Shown in pieces: positions 49,901 through 61,637 of a DNA stretch of 64,000 bases. This stretch comes from Crossaster papposus (lineage: Eukaryota; Echinodermata; Asteroidea; Velatida; Solasteridae), in the NCBI GenBank assembly GCA_037893245.1, contig JBAIAA010000743.1, forward strand, positions 1 through 64,000, in the 5' to 3' direction. Position numbers and translations under genes: made by a program. Below the pieces are notes generated by a model. That model was not told the origin of the DNA, did no database searches, and saw nothing but the letters and a program-made list of their open reading frames with translations. Every line of letters begins with the position of its first letter. Within the stretch, counting starts at the first letter, position 1.

Positions 49901-52900
49901 GGGTTCATATGACAACTATACACCGTTTCCCCTAAACAATTTAATAACACTCAAGGCCTACTTGGTGTATTTATCACAGACCCTGATTGAGGAAGTGTCC
50001 ACACAACAGAGTATCATCTATCAGACCAGTCAAGCCCTCAACCTGATAGCCTCTAATATCGAGTACAAGGGGACTAGGCAGGAGGTAGAGGCGGAGAGAT
50101 TGCTGCTTATTGCAGGTGGGTTATTAAGCCAACAACTGGCTGAGCACATTTGTACCGTATTAGCGAAAAATTTGCTGGGGACCATTCGCATGCAATATCA
50201 GTTGCACGACAATTTGGCTGGTAACCATTGTTTGCTATTAAGCGGACAAGTGAGAAATGTACACAAGCCAAATATGGGCAGGGCTTAAAGTTAAAATTTA
50301 GAACGGTCTGCAGTGATTCGCTCTACATACCTCATGGTTTTGGTTTTTTTTAAAGTTGTTTTTTTTTGAAAGAATGTTGCAATCTGGCACTGTTTTTTTC
50401 CTTTATATATGATCTCAATTAAGGTCAATCAGTGCAAAAATGTTGAAAAAAAGACATGAATCTGGGACCGAGATACATTTCCGATTGTGTTAGGAATTTT
50501 TTTCGGTACTCTCTATAGACTTTGTACACAACCGCTTAAGTAGCACCAGGATACTACATTCTTTCTTTCTTTTTTTTGTGAACCGCAGCTCAGAGGCGCC
50601 AAGCCTGCTTGGCAGAGATCCAACGTCTGAAGACCCCAGCCAGTGTTCGGGGGCTCAGCGCCATGATTCAGACCTCGGATGGTGAAGCTATCAGACCCTG
50701 CAAAGGATTTATCTCTATACAGGACATACGGCTACCACTCAAGACGGAATATATCTTGGCCTCTAAACAAGGTATATGCAGAGTACCTATCATACAGCTT
50801 TTTAAAAAAACGTTGAATTAAAATATTTATTCAAAGTTTAATCAGTGGGCATTATTTGAAAAAAACAAAACAATTCAATAGTCACATTTTTAGCATTTTT
50901 ACAAGGGGTCTTTCACTAATAAATTTAAATCTGTTTGCATGCCTGGCAGCAAGAAGCAAAATAAGTCTATTGGAAATGTACAAACAAACATTATCATTTT
51001 TCCAGTATTTGTCGACGAAAATAGGGACTGAAATTCACGCCGCGGAATCACATCGTTTGTGCCGGGACTCGGCCGCTGATTGCACGAAAGTGCGTAAGGC
51101 TTATGTAACAAAAGGTTGCGTAGCTGCCCTATTTCCTTACGGACCATTTTACAAAACTTGGAGTAGCCGGGCAACATTTTAAACAGTGTTTACAACGACT
51201 GTTTGTGTTATATTTGTGTTCTTTCACGAAATCGTTGTTGAATCAACTCTGCTTGCCATTTTGTTAAAAGTTTTGTCAGACTTTCCATGGAAAAATAGAT
51301 TTCAGTCGCTAAAGTACGCCATAATTTGTTATGTAAGCCGAGGACTGACGCACTGTTAAACCTTCGTGAAACTGTTGTTGCGCAGCCCGAACAAGTTACG
51401 CAACTTATGCGATAAACTGTGGCACAGGGGATTGCGCCATTGTATAATGTTTTTCGTGAAATCGGCTGCAGTTATCACGATTCAGCCTGCATTCATTTCT
51501 GTTTCTCTGTTAAATTGTCCACCCTGCAGATCGTATGTGTCACTCCTTCTTCCTTCTACTGCGCTGCAGAGAGCACGTCCTTGCCACTCGTATTCAGACT
51601 ACAGTGGATGGAGTCGCAGGTGATTGCTTGCCATTCACCAACGTTGCCAAATTGTAAGACCAAAGAAATGTCTTTCTTTTCCGTAATTTTCCTTTCTTAT
51701 TTACATTTTCTGAATTGCTTCTTTTCCATTATGTTCCCTGTAATCCAGGTTTTGAAAAGAATTCCCGATGACCCAGTATAATAGACCGATCCAGTATGCC
51801 ACACCCCTTTGAAGAATTAATAAATCACAATGCATAATTTTAAGGTCCGACAAATTGTCGCCATTTTTGTCCAACAAAAAATCTTCACTTCAGTTTTAGT
51901 TTACCACAAATGTTTTGTTGATTTAACTTTGGTTTAACTTGTACGCCCGGATTCCATTGACCAGCCTGATTTTAATCATGGCGTTATGTTGATTGTAAAT
52001 CCGACTCCCAGTGCCATTAATAAAGAAAAATGTAATTTTTGGCCATTTCCTATTAGCTATCCCTACTTGTATGTGATTACAGTAGATAACCTTGCCCTTT
52101 CTTTAAAACCCATATTTATTGCACAATTTCACATAAAGTTCGCCAAACTTTAACTTTTTTGTGTTTATCAGCAATAACCTGGACAGTGACTTTGTGATCG
52201 AGGCCTTCGTCTTTGAGATGCAGAACAAGAGGCCTAAGTCAGCTGATGACAAAGGCAAACAGACCTTCTTCTCAGGCCTGACTCCCAAGAAGATACTGGC
52301 CAATATGTCCAAGGATTCCAGGGTAGGTTTTCAAATAGAGCGATAATTCCTCATTCTCTCGTGCAATTTAATTTAAAGTATAGCTTTTGCAGCTATTCAA
52401 AAAGTAAATTGTTGTTGAAAAGCTTACTTGTTGTAAAGATGAGATTTGAAGGTTTGCAAGGCATTATTCATACTTGTTTGTATTGTTGTTGTTGTTGTTG
52501 TTGTAAAGATATTTATTTCATCAAACTCCCTTCTGGCATGTTGTCATTTTGAAGAAATAAATTTAAGAATGTCATTTCCGAAGACGCATCTTTGGAAATT
52601 TACATTACTACTTGGTTTGTATTCCGTGAACGATGCACGCAATCATTGGAACCATGCGCACGTTCGGTGTTAATGTTGGTCGATTCAGTGCATGACATGT
52701 GCGTAGCTGTAGGACTCGGGAGTGTTTTTTTTTTTTAAACATTCGTCAAGTTGTCCTCGTATATAAACAGACTAAGATTGCATCATGATTGCACGCATAC
52801 GAAGATAAACTGTTGAGGAGGATTCAATAATTTTGTCACTTGATTTCTGTGTCCAGCAAACGATGAAGACCCCCACTGCCCCCAGCCCCGGTGGGCCAGG

Positions 52901-55446
52901 CGCTGTCCGTGCCAGCAGCTTCACTTTGGTCGGTGCTACCAGACTGACCCTCCCAAGCTGTAGAGTCAACAGATTCACACTCAGCAAGGTATTACCTTGA
53001 TTTACGTCCCACGCTGTGTGAATATTGTGGCCCTGGAGACCGGATCGTACTCGGTGCGAAAGCAAATTTGTGACAGTCGGGGCACGTTTTTATGGTGCGG
53101 ATTGGCAAAATTAGAAACATTTTAACTCCAGTGAATTTCGTCCCGCAAATGTTTCGGAACATCAAATTCGTTTAGCGTGAAGTATAAACCGGCCTTTGTT
53201 CAGTAAAAATATGAAATCGTCAGTGTCCAGCAGGGCAGGAAAAACAAATCTGTATCAATTGAATTGAAATATTAATCAATATTGAATAAAATTGGTGTTT
53301 GTTTTTCTTTTGGGGAGGCCTATTTACTTGTGAAGTGTTTCAACTTTCAAAAGACATCACATAACCAAACTGTCGATCACAATTCACAAGTCAAGACATC
53401 CCCAAAGATTTATTTGTTACGCGACTTGTAACTTGTGCGTTTACTCCCGATTTTCTGGATAACAATTTTTTTAAATGCAAAAACATATACATCTTTCATG
53501 TATCTTCACCAGTGTGCCGTTTCTGCAATGGTAATAAACAAATTCAGTTGTAAATTGCTTTTTCACCGCTGTTCACTACATGTTTTTCCTTTAGTGCACA
53601 CAAAAAAATTGGTCAGAAAACTTTTTGATTAAAAAACAACCAGGCATAATCTGTTTACAAATGGTTCATAAAAACGAGTCAGATGAGTAATATCTAATAC
53701 AACCCTCTAATTATTGTTCCAACAATACTGAGATTTTAATTTGGTTTTGGGGTTGGCAGGTTCCATTCAATTCGCCCCTGGAAGGCACTCTCCACCTTAA
53801 GATGACCTGTCACACCAATGCTAACGTGACGATGAGCGGCTGGCTGACCATGTTTGATGATATCAGTGGCTTTGGTGCCTGGCATCGACGCTGGTGTGTC
53901 CTGAGTGGGGGCTACATCTCCTACTGGAAATACCCGGATGATGAGAATCGCAAAGTGAGTCCAGTCTTCATTGCATTGTTTGGCTGTCAAACTTATTATG
54001 TACATGTAATTGAGGGCACTGACTCGGCAAAGGGGTATCCCGTACCAGCAACAGCCGCGTTCGCAGGGACTTTATTTCATAACATTTTATCGTGAGTGAT
54101 TGTTGATAATATACTGTGGCTATTGGCCATCGCAAAAGTATTGCATAACAGTGACGTGGGTCAGCACAAATTGCCTAATGATGGATCAATTTAGTTAAAC
54201 ACAGTACTTGATACAGCTATTCGTTATGAATGGGTGCACAAAAATCTGATATTTTTGACGTTGGATATTTGTATTAATTTGTGCTCAAAAATGATGTTCT
54301 GCTTCTGACTGTAAACGTAAACATTTAAAATAGTGCTCATGAAATTCTACTCCTCAAGTTGTAATCTCTGCCTGTCGATTCACCCACCCAGGCTCCTAAC
54401 GGCACCATAGACCTGAGGCAGTGCATCACCATGGAGGTGGCTCCCATCTCTCGCATCCTGTGTGCCCGACCTAACACCTTTGAGCTGGTCACCAGTCAAC
54501 CGGCCTCTAAATCGGTCCAGCAAGGCAGGGATACACTGGTCACCAAGCACGAACACTCAGTTATCACCACAAAGTGAGTGTCAAAGACTACGTCCAAATT
54601 ACTTAGCCTGCAGCCCATTTAAAAATAAATGTGCCTAGCTTGCGTCGTGCCTAGCTTGCGACGTGCGTAGGACTTGTGCAACAAATTTGTTGCATAGCTG
54701 CGTAATAAACTGGCGATCGATGTTTTGCAACTTGGCGTAGCTGCGCACTGTTTTGAATAATATAAACATCCTGGACGAGAATAATTAGATTTGCGACAGC
54801 TGTTTGTGTATAATTGCGTTCTTACACAAAACGGTCGTTGAATCACCTCTGCCCGCCATTTAGAAAAATAGTTGTCTTTGATTTTTTGTAGAATTGTGCG
54901 GCAACTCTAAAAGTAATGTTCCGGGTAAAACAACAATTTGTTTACTTCAAGCACAAGGCTGCAAATGTCTTTTAACAAGCTTGATAAGTTGAGCAATGAC
55001 AGGCTTAATGGCAATCACGATTTGCTGGTATTTAAGAAGACATTTTCAGTTGCTACGCCACAAGTTACGCCATAATTTGTCGCTCAAGTCGCAGACTAAA
55101 CTATCAAAGCATTGGTTATCTTTGACTTGCCTTCACTGCACGTTTTCAACCATCCAACGTTGCCAAGGAACTCATGTTGGTCCAGTAGGCAGGTACTAAT
55201 ATCTTTTTTAACTCCCAAGTACTCTGTGTATAATCATCTGGGTACCAGACGATGTCTAAGGCTGTCTTACAAAATCATCTGATTGAATTCTAATCATGAT
55301 TTTGACAATCTTTGCTTCTTCCCCTAAGACATATGCTGTCTGCAGACATCAAAGAAGATCGCATCCCATGGATCAACGCTTTGAACAAGACCCTCCTGGA
55401 TCTGAGAACATGGAATCGAGATGCTGCCAGGTCCAGCGCGTACTGA
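42367..55446 (+). CDS. ANLN: Anillin, 17 coding exons, complete
   Basis: Exons: 42367-42384, 43801-43942, 44044-44166, 44572-44753, 45289-46128, 46420-46518, 46949-47333, 47863-48137, 48879-49115, 49980-50115, 50589-50771, 51530-51653, 52172-52322, 52857-52988, 53760-53954, 54392-54573, 55329-55446. They total 3522 bp, 1173 aa plus TGA (human 1124 aa), with all phases joining. Anillin is the scaffold of the cytokinetic ring and binds F-actin, myosin II, RhoA, septins and membrane. The N-terminus MDDFTEKLLERTRARNEA is the family signature. Residues about 155-690 are polar, Pro/Gln- and acid-rich, with KSRFAALAASIGSWEDDLDHP. The anillin homology (RhoA-binding plus cryptic C2) region is about 768-1030 and the PH domain about 1034-1160. 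Codon use and splice signals are normal. Confidence 0.97.
44265..44460. repeat. Short-period tandem repeat in anillin intron 3
   Basis: Imperfect 16-18 bp units of the form AAGGTTC(G/C)ATAGTCT recur about ten times between exons 3 and 4. Confidence 0.8.
44785..44960 (+). repeat. tRNA-derived SINE in anillin intron 4
   Basis: The head has TGGCCTCGTGGTC and GGGTTTGAGTC. The body GGGCAGGGCACTTTGTCACT and TCTCCACCCAGGAG with GGGTGGGTACCTG is typical of SINEs in invertebrate deuterostomes. Confidence 0.7.
49217..49645. mobile_element. 429-bp element with about 40-bp inverted ends, anillin intron
   Basis: The left arm has TGTGACCTGTTCC followed by ACGAAACCCGGACAAAGT; the right arm is its inverse (ACTTTGTCCGGGTTTCGT then GGGAACAGGTCACATG) with about two mismatches. 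The interior is AT-rich and noncoding. It sits between anillin exons 9 and 10. Confidence 0.7.
49980..52988 (+). CDS. ANLN: Anillin homology region (RhoA-binding and C2) exons
   Basis: The five exons 49980-50115, 50589-50771, 51530-51653, 52172-52322 and 52857-52988 encode: LIEEVSTQQSIIYQTSQALN and EAERLLLIA (start of the homology domain); DIRLPLKTEYILASKQ; CHSFFLLLRCREHVLATR with STVDG-like QTTVDGVAGD; NNLDSDFVIEAFVFEM; and TPTAPSPGGPGAVRASSF with LVGATRLTLPS. Each segment aligns in order with the human region between QQTVIYQASQALN and FALVGSYTLSL. Exon 51530-51653 uses the GTAAGA donor, not the in-frame GTGATT 34 bases earlier, because the longer form supplies GDCLPFTNVAKF, joining directly to NNLDSDF. 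Confidence 0.9.
51184..51500. repeat. Dispersed repeat shared with anillin intron 16
   Basis: CGACTGTTTGTGTTATATTTG, CGTTGTTGAATCAACTCTGC and ACGCCATAATTTGTTA are matched in order at about 54,790-55,090. Both copies lie in anillin introns. Superfamily not identified. Confidence 0.5.
53760..55446 (+). CDS. ANLN: Anillin PH-domain exons and C-terminus
   Basis: Exons 53760-53954, 54392-54573 and 55329-55446 encode the linker VPFNSPLEGTLHLKMTC and the PH domain. The latter contains MSGWLTMFDDISGFGAWHRR, the WCVLSGGYISYWKYPDDENR strands, GTIDLRQCITMEVAPISR, CARPNTFELVTSQP and a C-terminal helix with DIKEDRIPWINALNKTLLDL. The invariant late tryptophan of PH domains is the W of IPWINAL. The protein ends RSSAY-TGA at 55444-55446. 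In anillins this domain binds PI(4,5)P2 and septins at the equatorial membrane. Confidence 0.95.
54620..55170. repeat. Dispersed repeat, second copy, anillin intron 16
   Basis: It contains tandem TGCCTAGCTTGCG(T/A)CG at its left, then the phrases shared with 51.2-51.5 kb. Sequence just left of it (GTCCAAATTACTTAGCC) resembles the inverted end of the 22.1-kb MITE. Confidence 0.5.
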
Positions 55447-58400
55447 TAAACTAACACTGCAGCACTGCAGGAGCATGAACGACCTCAATCCAGGTATTGT
55501 GAACCTGTTTGGGGTTGTATTATAGAATCGCTCAAATCAATTGCTTGTTATAGACACTGAATTAGATCAAATATAATTCAACGGAATTTGTAATATTGAA
55601 GGCTGGTTCATACTCTGCGCGACCGCAAACCTGAAAATCTGACGTCATGTAAACATTTCGCAAAAGTTTGAACAAATTTTAACTCCGGCAAACTGACTCC
55701 TATAAGAAAGCGCATGTGTAAACAAAGTTTAGTCGGGCAGATTGGTGAACAAACATTTTCAATAAAATGTTAAAAGCAAAGAATTGTGCACACAATCATT
55801 TGTCCTTTGAAAAAATGGGTAGAATAACAAGCAATTTTAATTGCATGTTTTTAATTGCGATGGCCCTGTAGACAAATATTTTGTTCATGACATACTATGA
55901 CTCTCTGTCAAATTGCATGCTTTTATCATTTGATTCAACAATTTATTTTCACCAATCTGCTAGTGACTTGTACTTAACCAGTTCGCGCCGGGATTATTTT
56001 AACATCGCCGAGCCGACGGGCGGGATTATTTTTAACGAAACTCGATCCGAAGCGTGTTCAGGCCTATAGTGCTGGGTAGCACACCCACGCATTTCCGGCC
56101 TTGCGCGCTGCTGACATACATTTCCGAACTTGAACTTGGCGTATATATTCGTCATCCGTTTTGAATTTGGGGAAATTTTTGCGTTTATATTCGTCATCCG
56201 GCGCGAACTGGTTAAGAAACTTCAATGTTTAGTAACCAAATTTTGTCTTCTTTATTCACTGACAGTTCATTAAAACAAGTCTGCATTTTAAAACAAATTT
56301 CTAACTGGTTTTTGTTGGCAACAAATGTTTAGTAATATGAAAATGTATAACTTAATTGAATTGTTAAAAATTATTATTTAAGAATTTATATCCATTTAGC
56401 CATTGGAAATATTAGTATAAAAGCTTATATAGGTCGTGGTGATATGTTTAATAGTATTTAAAATCATATGCAAGTATCATTTACAGATTTTTTAAAACTT
56501 AGATGTGTGTAGTCTCATTCGTAAGTGCAGTATTGTTTGCATGTTAAGACTAATTGATACAGGTAATAGGTTTGTTGCTACAAAATCCCTTGCATAATCA
56601 AATTAGAAAATTGATGCATAACATGGGAAATATAAGCAGCTTTTAGACATTTAATGTTTGTAGCACAACTGGCTAAGGCCAAACAAACTAAATGGTGTGT
56701 TTTCGGTAACAACAAAATTCGGGTAGGTAGGGAAATAATTTTATTTTCTATTTTTGTTCTTCATTTCAGTTGAGTTTTAAGCGTGGCAAATGATTCTGTT
56801 GGTGGCAAATTATTGAAACTATGTTCATGCACAATCATCATCAACTAGCAAAATGGGGAAAAAGTTATGCAATTTGGCCACCAAAAATCCAGGTAGGCCG
56901 GGTTACCGAAATTCATATTAGCCAGTTGCATCCAAAGTTGTAATTTAACTATCAATTTGTTTTTACAACAGGTAAACTGTATATAGCATGTACAATAAGT
57001 AGACTGCATATTTAATCATTCACAATCAGTTACTGTACTCTTGTTATACTGGGGTTGTAAAGGTAAAATTACAGTATTTGTTTTTGTTGGATGAATAAAC
57101 AAATTTTGTTAGACTCAACTGTTCTTCAGAGGTAACCGTATGTACTAATGGTGTAAACAAAGTAGAACTACAAAAGCTTATTGATTACATTTGAAGAAAA
57201 GATTTCTCGATAGTTGGGTGTAACCATATTTGTTTTTTCTTCCAACAAAAACAATAACAACTTGATAACTAAAGTTGGTAAGGTATAGCCAGCATAATTT
57301 CACTAGTTTTGTATTTGCAAATATTGTATACAACAAAAAATTTGTAAGAGGGTAGGAGCTGCAATAAATAATTATTTTATACGTGTAACTGTTGTGTGTC
57401 TAATAGTCTAATTATAATTAGTGCTGGGATAAATCGGAGGTTTCCAAAACCGAAGAACCAAATTATAAAAACATTGAATAATCGATCTTCCCGGTTCCAA
57501 GATAAAAAAATCTTACCGTTCCAGTATACATGTTAACAATTACAATGAAACAGTTCGTTACCGACCTGCTGCGCTGTGCCTTCCCGGACAATCACAAGAA
57601 AATAATGTGTTGATTAATCCAGGTCTTAGAGAAATGTCCATGATGTCAGATACCAAGCATAAACTCATTCTATTTTTTGCACCCTTCGCTTTGGACCCGC
57701 TTCCCATTTTCTCCTTCATGTCCCACCCTTTCATTTTGTCTGCAGCTAGTAATTCCCTGCCCTCTCAGAATACATTCGCCAATCGGAGCACTTTGAAGGA
57801 AACATTGTCTTTATTGAACAACCAATAATAGCCCCCGATGTCTTGTTCTTGAATAAATCAAAGGTATCAAAGCTTTACAAAAGTGGTAAAATAATGAAGC
57901 CAGGCAAAAAATGAACTTCTTCTGGCCTATGAATATTTTTTACCAAGACTCGGCATATGACGTTTGTATTTTAATTCCCAGTAACCACAAACATTTTTTT
58001 TTTAGTTCAGTAGAAAGATGAGGTTGTTGCAACGGAAATAAATGCACTAACACTTGGGAATGATATAGGCTTACAAGATTCGTCTATGGCGAGCTGATAT
58101 AACATTTATTACTTATTCGACAATATTTTAGAGTTAGAGATGTTGTTACACTGGCCTGTGTTCATGAATGAAAAATGGGACGAAATGGTCCATATTGATT
58201 GAAGCACCCATATAATACTGGATGCTCCCATAAAAACCTCACCAAGAAATAACATTAGTTGTTTTCACACAAATTTCATGGGGGTAGAACTTGCAATTTT
58301 GAGGTTAGATGTTTTCCGATTCTGCAAACATAAATTTATAATACTCCATAAAGAGATGTGAGATTTTTGGGTCAATATAGCCAAAGAATGTACTAAAATC

Positions 58401-58638
58401 TACACAATACATTAAAAAATGGGTACTCTAATTGGGTCATTTGTTTTCTCCAGTGGTGGTATGTAGTGTTTTAATACATGTACATGTACCTATGACAACA
58501 TAATCATTTTAAAAATTTGAAAATGCCAAAATTTAAAAAATGAAATTGGTCGACCTTCACAACAACAGAGGTTTTAAAAGGAATCTCGGCATTGACTCGA
58601 AAAGAAAGAAAGAATCGCTTAAATGTATACACAAGCTG
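55447..58638. other. Anillin 3' UTR and AT-rich convergent intergenic region
   Basis: Anillin (plus) and the psq gene (minus) converge here. Candidate plus-strand AATAAA signals occur at about 55,760, 57,100 and 57,364. The region contains a complete 242-bp TTAA element (55974-56215) and a fragment of the dispersed repeat that begins GGCTGGTTCATACT near 55,600. A short frame at 57607-57828 shows no recognisable family. Nothing else is supported. Confidence 0.4.
55974..56215. mobile_element. TTAA-flanked 242-bp MITE, complete copy, opposite orientation
   Basis: The same family as 5916-6157, the same length and inverted ends, in reverse orientation and highly similar throughout. It lies 0.5 kb past the anillin stop, probably in the 3' UTR or just downstream. 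Confidence 0.8.
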
Positions 58639-60528
58639 TTACTCCGACGTTGAGATTGTCACTGTATTAGCAACAGATATATCTGGACTTGGTCTGTGGT
58701 TTGCTACATCGGCTTCCAACTCTTGAGGTTGTTCTAGTTTTACTTCTGGATCTAGCACAGGTTCTAGAACTAGTTCTGACTCGACAACAAGTTCTGACTC
58801 GACAACAACTTCAATCTTGAACTCACATAGATGTGGTTCCTCCTTCGGTTCCAGATCCTGAATCAGTTCTGGTTCTGACTCGATGACAACTTCTGTCTCG
58901 TTGTAATTTTGGACAGGGCTTTCTAGCTGCAATTCCTCTTTAACCTCCCCAGCCTCTTCCGCCTCCCCATCCTCCGAGCCAGACTCGGACTCGACCTCTG
59001 AGTCGCTCTCCGACTCCCCTTCACTCGTGGACTCCGACTCGTTGTACGCCGACAGAATGGTGTTAAACTTCTCGTAATCGCTGCTCAGCTGCTTGTTGGT
59101 CTTGTCAAATTGGACGGTGCCCTGCAGCTGCTGGTTGCTGGTGACAATCCTGACTCGAGGGTTCCGCTTGACAAACTGTCGGAACCACTTGTTGCCCGGC
59201 ATGTTCCTTTTGAGCATGGTGGTGCGTTTGTCCTTGTCCAGGATCTTCTTCACCGTCTTCAACAGCTTGGGTTTGTTGAAGCCGTAACCGCGCTGGGCCA
59301 TGTTAATGATCCAATCTGTCAGCATCTGCTCTTCTTCTCTGGTTAGGATGGACGGTGGGCCACTCCGACGTCCTAGGTCAACCCGGCCACTCACCCGATC
59401 GGCCAGTGTTGAACGCTTCACTCCCCACTTTTCTGCCGCCTTACGGATTGTCATCTTCTTTTCAATCACGTCTTCTACTGCTGCCTTCATGATTTTAAAT
59501 CTTTTATCCAAGTCTGCAGACCTACAAGAAGTATTCGAAACAATAATAATACAGTAAGAAAACTACGGCTTACGCTTCTCTGCTCAGGTGGATTTGCCAT
59601 AATTGTGAGTGTTGAAGTGTTTGCCTGGGCAAGTAAACTCACGCACAGATTTCCCAGCCAATCTTGTAAAAACGTGTTGGGCCGTGGATTAACCCTAACA
59701 CTGTACTGAATCCTCCCATTTTATTAATAATTTTATTTGCACACACGCTAGAAAGACAGGGGCTAGATTTTTCTCAAATTTCTTTAAGTTCAGACAAAAC
59801 AGTGCAATGATGATATGCACATAATGTTTAATATAAAACCAGTACTACTAGCGAGTAGCCCTAAGAAATGTGGCTCAAAAACTGACTTCCTCCGCAATAT
59901 GAGCCATACAGCGGCATATGTAAAAAGGGTAGTAGGTCCCGAAAACATTTTGTGGACATGGACGAAGCGCCACCAACTACCCAAAAAGATCTATGACATA
60001 TGCACGACCAAAGCTGTCGTTGGTGGCGCTATGTAATCCTGTGCATGACTCCATCTTGCTAACGTTAGTTATTTTCTAACATTTGTTTTTTGGGGGAAAG
60101 TACGAATATGTGTAGGGAAATTACAGGATAGCTAGACGGTTTGAAGATACATAATCCACAAGTTTTGCAACATTAACAAGTATTAACATTACTGCAAGGA
60201 ATGATTGTCGACTAAAACAACCCTTTCTTCAGATCCATGCCCATATTAACAACGGAAAGTTTTCGGGAACTTTTTACATCACGGTTGCTGTGTGGCTGTG
60301 GCTCAACACGGAGGAATTTCAGCACTCTCAGTAGTATTTGATTTTGAGCCACATAATATTTATGGGGTATTAATTTGAATCTCCATTAATTTTATCCCAA
60401 ACCATGTAACATTACCAGTTTTTCCTCTTCTTCTTTATCGTTATTTTGGTCTTGCTCCCTTTCGACCTTTTAGATGATGATGCTTCGAAGTCAGACCTAG
60501 ATTTTGTTCGACGTTTACGTTTCCCCAT
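58639..60528 (-). CDS. psq/CENP-B-type HTH protein with acidic tail, two exons
   Basis: Exon 1 is 60416-60528 (ATG at 60528) and exon 2 is 58639-59521; the sum is 996 bp, 331 aa plus TAA. The junction is AAACTG|GTAATG to TTGTAG|GTCTGC, phase 2, which creates Trp38 in KNWSADLDKRFKIM. That restores the usual W-(S/T) start of a pipsqueak-type helix-turn-helix. Residues 1-37 are a Lys/Arg-rich putative nuclear localisation signal. Residues about 38-85 (MTIRKAAEKWGVKRSTLADR) are the psq HTH. About 87-165, with EEEQMLTDWIINMAQRGYG and NKWFRQFVKRNP, resembles the CENP-B/Tigger second HTH. Residues about 195-320 are Glu/Asp/Ser-rich with ESEL-type repeats. No DDE endonuclease follows. It looks like a pogo/Tigger-derived DNA-binding protein retained as a host gene; targets are unknown. 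Confidence 0.8.
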
Positions 60529-60699
60529 CGTAAGCTTTTCACAAATATAGCTTGGCCCGAACAAAAAAATAGAACTCCGACTGTAACTCACTAGCTAGCG
60601 TACCACGCACCACACACAAGTACAAGCACATGCAGCTTTAGCGCCCTCCATTGACGAATTTCACGCGGAAATTGCAAACGTTCGCCAACGTCAACGCAC
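60529..60699. promoter_or_regulatory. Probable 5' region of the psq/CENP-B gene
   Basis: The 170 bp upstream of the exon-1 ATG lead into a strongly GC-rich patch (about 60,590-60,870) with runs of GCGCGG and many CpGs, unlike the surrounding AT-rich DNA. This is CpG-island-like promoter character. No TATA box stands out. Confidence 0.4.
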
Positions 60700-60891
60700 A
60701 TGTTATGCCCAGACGGTACGAGACGCCGTACGTACGAGGCTGGCGCGGCGCGGCGCGGCCCGGCCGGTAGGTCATCAGGAATGGACACGTCAGGGGGGCA
60801 GTTTCTAGAGGGACACGGCCGTTTAAAAAGTGAGACAGGAAGTAGGCCCAGCCTACGATGGGGATGGGCGCCTCGCATGCACGGTATGAAG
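60700..60891 (+). other. Possible first exon of an unseen plus-strand gene
   Basis: GC-rich sequence with several ATGs runs to a strong donor ATGAAG|GTAAGA at 60891/60892, divergent from the psq gene. The open frame from 60700 (LCPDGTRRRTYEAG...) has no recognisable domain. It could equally be a noncoding first exon or a chance donor in a CpG-rich promoter. No matching acceptor exon was identified downstream in the window. Confidence 0.25.
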
Positions 60892-60966
60892 GTAAGAAAC
60901 TGATTTGCTCCATGCCAGTGCCACTTTGTATGCCATAATTATTGTATTCTCAACAGGTTTTTGTTT

Positions 60967-61095
60967 AATCAGTTCGCGCCGGATGACGTGTATACACGCC
61001 ACATTTTTTTGAAATTCAAAAAGGATGACAGATAAACACGTTATTTACAAGCAAGGCTGGAAAAAAATGTTTACTATCCACAGATGACGCCGTGG
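60967..61095. mobile_element. TTAA-family MITE fragment downstream of the psq promoter
   Basis: It begins TTTAATCAGTTCGCGCCGGA and keeps GGATGACAGATAAACACG and GCAAGGCTGGAA. The other end is lost. Confidence 0.55.
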
Positions 61096-61468
61096 ACATG
61101 TACACACGCTATACAACTAACATTGCCAAGCATGCTTCGTTGACACGGTGGACGCGTGTACATACACGCTATATCGTGGTATTACGCTTTAGTGATTAGG
61201 CCTATCCAATACCCTAGTTTCATTTATTGTCTCCATTGAATTCCCCACTATTAACGTTTCTTAACCTTTGAAATTCTTGAAAGGGTAATTGCTTTTCAGC
61301 TGGGCTTACAAATATTTGTGTATAGATTTTACCGCATACAATTGTCCCCGGTCCTGTGTGTAGTTCAACGGCTGACGTCTACACACGCGTCAGATTTTAT
61401 GGCGGGTAGCGGATGACATATGATATTATGCCCTGACTGCAGAGAGACAAAAATGTCCATTAACCCCA

Positions 61469-61637
61469 ATAGATCGGGGCGGACATCCGGGAACTGTCAT
61501 AAAAACGCGTCATAATACGTACACCGCGCCGGTAAAAACATTGATCGTGCGCGTAGTCTTGTATACTACAGTGCGGTGTCAGCGCGTATTGTTTTCATCG
61601 GCGCGCTGACCTGTGACGTATGTCCGCCCCGATCTAT
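61469..61637. mobile_element. MITE-like element with 18-bp perfect inverted ends
   Basis: ATAGATCGGGGCGGACAT at 61469-61486 is the exact inverse of 61620-61637. The unique interior is CpG-rich (CGCGCC, TCAGCGCG). The left flank CCCCAAT and right flank AGGCTAG together reproduce the satellite unit phrase CCCCAATAAGCTAG, so the element appears inserted in the outermost satellite unit, with AT or ATA duplicated at the junction. The superfamily is undecided. Confidence 0.6.

Noticed and set aside
51366-51623. Open frames over anillin exon 12 in other phases
   Set aside because: The phase-compatible frame gives the conserved CHSFFLLLRCREHVLATR peptide; the others do not.
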